A stretch of 9,559 bases of DNA from Clostridia bacterium (GTDB lineage Bacteria > Bacillota > Clostridia > CAKSNL01 > HGM11501), in assembly GCA_017390225.1 (NCBI GenBank), contig JAFPCL010000181.1, positions 1-9,559 of the forward strand, in the 5' to 3' direction. This document shows positions 6,329-9,559 of the stretch, one piece after another. Within the stretch, counting starts at the first letter, position 1; the number at the start of each line of letters is the position of its first letter. The translations under genes and the position numbers were made by a program. The notes beneath the pieces are model-generated. The model was given only the letters and a program-made list of their open reading frames with translations, was not told the DNA's origin and made no database searches.

Positions 6329-7373
6329 CGTGTGTGTCCTCCACTGAAAGTGTGAACCAAAAAGAAGCACCGCCTTTTTGGTTGTTGTTTGCAAAAATTT
6401 CACCGCCGTGGGCTTTGATGATTGTTGCACAAACAGAAAGCCCGATGCCGGCGTTGTGCTTATGGCTGTCGGAATGTTCGTCACTTAGCCCCGAATAGCC
6501 GGTGAAGATGTTGGGCAAAAGCTCGGGGTTGATGCCGCCACCGTTGTCCTCCACTTGAAATACGGCTTGCTGACCGCTTCTATAAATGGAAAGAGAGAGT
6601 TGTGTCATATGCTCGGTATGCTGTACGGCGTTTTCCAAAAGATTTGTTAAAACCTGTGAGATCAGCATCGCATCCATGGGAATGATGAGAATGTCCTCGG
6701 GGATGGTCAGCTCAACCTTTTGATTGGGATATCGTTTATGAAATTTTAGAATAACGGAATCAATCAGCTCTTCTATAACCGTCGGTGTTTTTGAAATTTT
6801 CACCCGTCCGCTGTCGATTCTTGTGACGGACAAAAGATTTTCCACCATGCGCAAAAGCCATTCGGAATCCTCTTTGATGCCGTGCAAAATTCCTTGGGTC
6901 TGCCCTTCATCCAAGGAAGAAGGGCTTTCTAAAAGGGTGGAGGCAGAGCCGTAGATTGTGGTGAGTGGTGTGCGCAGATCGTGAGAAACGGCACGCAACA
7001 GATTGGCGCGCATTCGTTCTTTTTCAATTTCTGCTTTTTCCTGCTCGTGCTTTTTGATTTTGGCAGTGAGCGTACACGTCAGAATCGAAAGAAAAATCAT
7101 GATGATGGCAGAAATCAGATTCACGGGCAGGGTGAAATTAAAAGCAAAGTAGGGGAAAGCAAAGACATAGTTAATGAGAAGAACACCGATAAAGGCGGAA
7201 ACAATCCCGTATAAATAGCCTTCGGTTCGAAGAGAAATCAAAAAGACGGCAAAGACAAAAACGGTGCTGACATGCTCTTTGACGTCGAATACATTTTGAA
7301 ATAATAGACTGAGCAAAAAGGCCACAAAGAGGATAACGGATGTAATTCCGATGTTTTTTAAAGTTTTTTTCAC
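6318..7373 (-). CDS. KdpD-like sensor histidine kinase lacking N-terminal domains
   Basis: A 351-residue membrane histidine kinase. Four closely packed membrane helices lie within residues 8-105 (GITSVILFVAFLLSLLF, VSTVFVFAVFLISL, LYGIVSAFIGVLLINYVFAF, LISAIIMIFLSILTCTL), matching the KdpD-type DUF4118 domain. A coiled linker leads to the H-box RAVSHDLRTPLTTIYG (phosphoacceptor His131), then the N-box LLENAVQHT (about 246-254), G1 DNGGG (276-280) and G2 GIGLS (309-313). Full KdpD is near 900 residues with KdpD and UspA-like cytoplasmic domains ahead of the helices; these are absent and no sign of truncation is seen upstream. The GTG at 7373 is chosen because GGAGG lies 8 bases before it; the GTG at 7382 overlaps that site. 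It forms an operon with the response regulator. Confidence 0.92.
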   Translation of the reverse strand: MKKTLKNIGITSVILFVAFLLSLLFQNVFDVKEHVSTVFVFAVFLISLRTEGYLYGIVSAFIGVLLINYVFAFPYFAFNFTLPVNLISAIIMIFLSILTCTLTAKIKKHEQEKAEIEKERMRANLLRAVSHDLRTPLTTIYGSASTLLESPSSLDEGQTQGILHGIKEDSEWLLRMVENLLSVTRIDSGRVKISKTPTVIEELIDSVILKFHKRYPNQKVELTIPEDILIIPMDAMLISQVLTNLLENAVQHTEHMTQLSLSIYRSGQQAVFQVEDNGGGINPELLPNIFTGYSGLSDEHSDSHKHNAGIGLSVCATIIKAHGGEIFANNNQKGGASFWFTLSVEDTHDEQ

Positions 7374-7397
7374 GGATAACACCTCCGATTTTATATC

Positions 7398-7403
7398 ATT
7401 ATA
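7398..7403 (-). promoter_or_regulatory. Probable -10 box of the two-component operon
   Basis: Read leftward, TATAAT occurs in GATATAATGATATAAAATCG, about 12 bases ahead of the GGAGG of the kinase gene, giving a very short leader. The -35 region is poor (TATGTT at 17 bases), which would suit an activator-dependent promoter. Confidence 0.5.
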
Positions 7404-7431
7404 TCATAAACAAAATCAAAAACATAGTAAC

Positions 7432-7458
7432 TTTTTTATTTTTTACCGCATCTTAACC
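7432..7458. promoter_or_regulatory. Direct repeats: candidate response-regulator operator
   Basis: TTTTTTA occurs twice back to back (7432-7438 and 7439-7445). TTTACC (7442-7447) and TTAACC (7453-7458) are related hexamers 11 bases apart, the spacing used by PhoB/OmpR-family dimers. The site lies between the divergent -10 boxes, at a position from which a bound regulator could act on both promoters. From memory, the T-tract part resembles the T-rich KdpE site of enteric kdp promoters. The region is AT-rich, so chance matches are likely. Confidence 0.4.
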
Positions 7459-7468
7459 AAAAACCTGC

Positions 7469-7496
7469 TATTATATTATATATAACTTGATAAGGA
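7469..7496 (+). promoter_or_regulatory. Promoter -10 region and RBS of the permease gene
   Basis: TATTATATTATATATAAC (7469-7486) offers several overlapping -10 hexamers; TATATA at 7477-7482 is 18 bases from TTAACC (7453-7458) as a weak -35. AAGGA at 7492-7496 is the ribosome binding site and decides the TTG start at 7506. Confidence 0.45.
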
Positions 7497-7505
7497 AGTG
7501 TTGTT

Positions 7506-8780
7506 TTGATAGCTGCATTGCTTTTGTTTTTGGCAACCTATGTGCTGATGTTGATTTTCGGGAAATTCAGACCATATATTGCGCTACTTTCCGGATTTGT
7601 TTTTGTTATTTCCGGAATGTTGCCCCTTGGCGATGTGCTTGCCTCGATTGACTTTAACGTGATTTTGATGATTGTCGGCACAATGGGTCTGGTGGCGTTG
7701 TTTACAGAAAGTCGTATGCCGGCACTGCTTGCGGATTTAATTATGGAAAAAGTTTCGAACGTGAAATGGGCGGCGGTGTCTTTGGCACTCTTTGCCGGCA
7801 TCATTTCTGCCTTTGTGGATAATGTGGCAACGGTGTTGATGGTGGCGCCCATTGCTCTTGCCATTTGCAAAAAGCTGGAAACCAATCCTGTGCCGTTTAT
7901 CATTGCCATTGCCGTGTCCTCCAATCTGCAAGGGGCGGCAACACTCATCGGCGACACAACCGCCATTATGCTCGGTTCGGCACTGAATATGAGCTTTTTG
8001 GAATTTTTTTGGTACATGGGAAAGCCCAGCATTTTCTTTGCGGTGGAGCTGGGTGCCGTGCTTTCGGCTTTGATTTTGCTTTTTATTTTCCGAAAGGAAA
8101 ATAAGCCATTGCCGATAGCTACACAGCGCACCAAGGTGACGGCTCTTGTGCCGACGTGTCTTTTGCTTCTTACCCTTTTGTCGCTGATTTTGGCTTCTTT
8201 TGTGCCGAAAAAGCCGGATGAAACCAACGGGATCTTGTGCTGTACTTTTCTTCTGATTGGTCTTGTGTATACCTTGATTAAAAAGAAGGATATCAAAGCC
8301 GTGATTTCTCCTTTGAAGGAAATCGACTTTACTACCATTGGGATTTTATTGGGCTTGTTCTTAATGATTGGCGGCATTGAAAAGCAGGGTGTGATTGAAA
8401 AAGCCGCAACCCTTTTAGGCAAAGTCGGCGGCGGCAACATCTTTCTTTTGTATACGGTAATTGTGTGGGTATCCGTGGTTTTGTCGGCGTTTATCGATAA
8501 TATTCCGTATGTTGCCACCATGATTCCCGTGATTGCAGGACTTTGTGCCCAAAACGGCATCGACCCTACGCCGCTCTTTTTCGGGCTTCTCTCCGGGGCA
8601 ACCCTCGGCGGCAACTGCACGCCCATTGGGGCTTCTGCTAACATCACCGGCATCGGTATTTTAAGAAAAGAGGGATACACGGTCAAAAATAAAGATTTCT
8701 TTAAAATCGGGATTCCTTTTACCATTGCGGCAATCATTCCGGCATATATTTATATCTGGGCTATCTATGGCGTGAAATAA
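7506..8780 (+). CDS. ArsB/NhaD-superfamily ion permease
   Basis: A 424-residue integral membrane protein with about 10-12 hydrophobic helices, of the ion transporter superfamily that includes ArsB, NhaD and SLC13-type carriers. It shows the family's two-fold internal repeat. SAFVDNVATV (101-110) is mirrored by SAFIDNIPYV (327-336), SSNLQGAATLIGD (138-150) by GATLGGNCTPIGASANI (364-380), and IDFNVILMIVG (48-58) by IDFTTIGILLG (273-283). The paired DN and small-residue hairpins form the transport site in known members, so the protein looks functional. The substrate could be arsenite, Na+/H+ or a dicarboxylate; sequence alone does not decide, and no other ars gene is nearby. Translation appears to start at TTG 7506, 9 bases after AAGGA. 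It is divergent from the kinase-regulator operon, which suggests control by it. Confidence 0.9.
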   Translation: MIAALLLFLATYVLMLIFGKFRPYIALLSGFVFVISGMLPLGDVLASIDFNVILMIVGTMGLVALFTESRMPALLADLIMEKVSNVKWAAVSLALFAGIISAFVDNVATVLMVAPIALAICKKLETNPVPFIIAIAVSSNLQGAATLIGDTTAIMLGSALNMSFLEFFWYMGKPSIFFAVELGAVLSALILLFIFRKENKPLPIATQRTKVTALVPTCLLLLTLLSLILASFVPKKPDETNGILCCTFLLIGLVYTLIKKKDIKAVISPLKEIDFTTIGILLGLFLMIGGIEKQGVIEKAATLLGKVGGGNIFLLYTVIVWVSVVLSAFIDNIPYVATMIPVIAGLCAQNGIDPTPLFFGLLSGATLGGNCTPIGASANITGIGILRKEGYTVKNKDFFKIGIPFTIAAIIPAYIYIWAIYGVK

Positions 8781-8799
8781 AAAATGCATATTGAAAGAG

Positions 8800-8823
8800 A
8801 GGAACGACACGCAGGTCGTTCCT
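8800..8823. terminator. Hairpin between convergent genes
   Basis: AGGAACGAC (8800-8808) pairs perfectly with GTCGTTCCT (8815-8823) around ACGCAG. It lies 20 bases past the permease stop, between convergent genes. No compact T-tract follows on the + strand, while T-rich stretches occur further along on both strands. It probably ends the permease transcript and perhaps the opposite one. Confidence 0.5.
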
Positions 8824-8884
8824 TACAAATGTTTATTGGTTTTGTATTGTTCTTTTATGTGGTGGAGTGAAAAACAAGGGGATA

Positions 8885-9301
8885 TTATAATTTCTTTTGA
8901 TAGATAAAATAGCAGATGTAGTGAATGACCACAAGCATAAGCACGCCATAGGAGAGCCACTTTGCCGCTTCGTGCAAGCCTGCAAAGGAAAGGGCGATGA
9001 CGGCAATCCCCAAAAGAAGAAAATAAATGGAAAAAGCGGTGCTTTTGGCTTTGAGCGAGATCAAAAGGTTTCGCTCGTCGGTTTCTTTGATTTGCTGTTT
9101 TTTGCTGCGCTCTTCATTTTTTGCGAGCAAAACATAGTTTCTTATACGAACCAATCCCATAACCGTGATGAGAATGCCGAAGGTTGATACAAAATCATTC
9201 GGTGTTTTGTCAATGAATGAATAGACAATCATGCCGATTCCCAGCACAATATAGGTGATGGCGATATAAAGTCTTGTTTTCAATTTCTTTTTGTAATCCA
9301 T
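8885..9301 (-). CDS. Small four-helix membrane protein, XRE partner
   Basis: A 138-residue membrane protein of unknown function. Four hydrophobic segments are seen: about 12-31 (IAITYIVLGIGMIVYSF), 40-55 (TFGILITVMGLVRI), 88-106 (FSIYFLLLGIAVIALSFAGL) and 112-135 (LSYGVLMLVVIHYICYFIY). The helix pairs are separated by a charged cytoplasm-like loop (KNEERSKKQQIKETDERN). The ETDERN stretch is a recurring feature of this family as I know it from Clostridia and Bacilli, where it is typically found next to a tiny XRE regulator, as here. Its ATG shares one base with the stop of that regulator gene (TAATG), and GAGGAGG lies 7 bases upstream, so the two are translationally coupled. No catalytic motif is visible. 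It may be a membrane sensor or the regulated target. Confidence 0.8.
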   Translation of the reverse strand: MDYKKKLKTRLYIAITYIVLGIGMIVYSFIDKTPNDFVSTFGILITVMGLVRIRNYVLLAKNEERSKKQQIKETDERNLLISLKAKSTAFSIYFLLLGIAVIALSFAGLHEAAKWLSYGVLMLVVIHYICYFIYQKKL

Positions 9302-9501
9302 TATGATTCCTCCTCAAAAATAAAAACATCTTCAATGCACATACCGAAAAATCGGGCAATCTTATGCGCAAGCTGCAGGGAAGCATTATACTTTCCGTTC
9401 TCCAGTGAAATAATGGTCTGCCGCGTTACGCCCACACGGCAAGCAAGCTCGTCTTGGGTAATTTTGTTTTCCTTGCGCAAATCTTTGATTTTGTTGTTCA
9501 A
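9301..9501 (-). CDS. Minimal XRE-family repressor
   Basis: A 66-residue protein that is almost only a helix-turn-helix of the XRE/Cro-CI type. KIKDLRKENKITQDELACRV is followed by GVTRQTIISLENGKYNAS, the recognition part, and by LAHKIARFFGMCIEDVFIFE. The length is normal for this subgroup of small repressors. The start is taken as TTG at 9501, because GAGGAGG lies exactly 7 bases before it, the same arrangement as in the downstream gene, and homologous proteins begin with a short NNKIKDLR-like sequence. The upstream ATG at 9531 lies inside the putative operator and lacks a ribosome binding site. It is the first gene of a two-gene operon with the membrane protein and probably represses its own promoter. 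Confidence 0.88.
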   Translation of the reverse strand: MNNKIKDLRKENKITQDELACRVGVTRQTIISLENGKYNASLQLAHKIARFFGMCIEDVFIFEEES

Positions 9502-9520
9502 AAGGGCACCTCCTCGGATA

Positions 9521-9549
9521 GTAAAGCACACTTTACATTTTTGAGTATA
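9521..9549 (-). promoter_or_regulatory. Promoter with palindromic operator of the XRE-membrane operon
   Basis: Read leftward, TATACT (9549-9544) is a good -10 box. The expected transcription start, about 7 bases on, abuts a perfect inverted repeat GTAAAG-CACA-CTTTAC (9521-9536). A repressor bound there would block initiation, the common layout for autoregulated XRE genes. The -35 box would lie beyond the window. Confidence 0.6.
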
Positions 9550-9559
9550 ACATAGGGCG

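Noticed and set aside
6329..6484. N-terminal extension of the response regulator
   Set aside because: It translates the kinase gene out of frame. The receiver domain starts normally at the ATG at 6328 behind GGAGGA.
7373..7382. GTG at 7382 as start of the histidine kinase
   Set aside because: That codon overlaps the GGAGG ribosome binding site. The GTG at 7373 has proper 8-base spacing.
7538..8737. A 399-codon open frame on the minus strand opposite the permease gene
   Set aside because: It lies wholly antisense to a clearly conserved permease, has no ribosome binding site and gives a protein with no recognisable domain. It is a composition shadow of the hydrophobic coding strand.
8784..8870. 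A 28-codon frame (MHIEREERHAGRS...) in the permease-membrane protein gap
   Set aside because: It has no ribosome binding site and spans the hairpin at 8800-8823, so it is more likely untranslated terminator sequence.
1..9559. CRISPR arrays, tRNA or rRNA genes, toxin-antitoxin or phage genes
   Set aside because: No regularly spaced repeats, cloverleaf-like segments or matching protein families were seen. The XRE pair resembles an antitoxin-type regulator, but its partner is a multi-helix membrane protein without toxin features.

Overview
The window looks like a chromosomal segment of a low-to-mid GC Bacillota, most likely a Clostridia-type anaerobe. This is inferred from strong purine-rich ribosome binding sites (GGAGG type), TTG and GTG starts, an S-layer-homology (SLH) surface protein, a CCA-adding enzyme with HD domain, an IS1182-type transposase remnant, and small XRE regulators of the kind common in Clostridia. 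No species can be named from the sequence alone. No RNA gene, CRISPR array or intact mobile element was seen.

Layout. (1) 3-737, +: the 3' end of a gene for an SLH-domain cell-surface protein whose codon choice differs from its neighbours, followed by overlapping hairpins that probably end its transcript. (2) 991-3741, +: a tight three-gene operon: a YgjP-like zinc metallopeptidase, the CCA-adding tRNA nucleotidyltransferase, and TruA. Two of the three are tRNA-maturation enzymes, and all junctions overlap or nearly touch. (3) 3742-4355: a decayed IS1182-family insertion, a transposase fragment that has lost its N-terminus and most of its C-terminal half, ending at a strong bidirectional terminator (4299-4343). 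(4) 5488-4356, -: an XRE regulator with a C-terminal domain, then a RimJ/RimL-type GNAT acetyltransferase. (5) 7373-5615, -: a two-component system, a KdpD-like membrane histidine kinase reduced to its four-helix membrane domain plus kinase core, overlapping a KdpE-like response regulator. (6) 7506-8780, +: a divergently transcribed ArsB/NhaD (ion transporter superfamily) permease. (7) 9501-8885, -: a minimal XRE repressor translationally coupled to a small four-helix membrane protein.

How they may work together. The most interesting unit is the two-component system facing the permease. The intergenic region has promoter-like sequences pointing both ways and, between them, direct repeats of the sort OmpR/KdpE-family regulators bind. 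A simple model is that the kinase senses an ionic or envelope signal and the regulator controls both its own operon and the ion permease. No kdpFABC genes are in view. The XRE/membrane-protein pair at the right end has a perfect inverted repeat just downstream of its -10 box, which fits autorepression. I see well-known families in partly unusual arrangements. I do not see strong evidence for a wholly new system.
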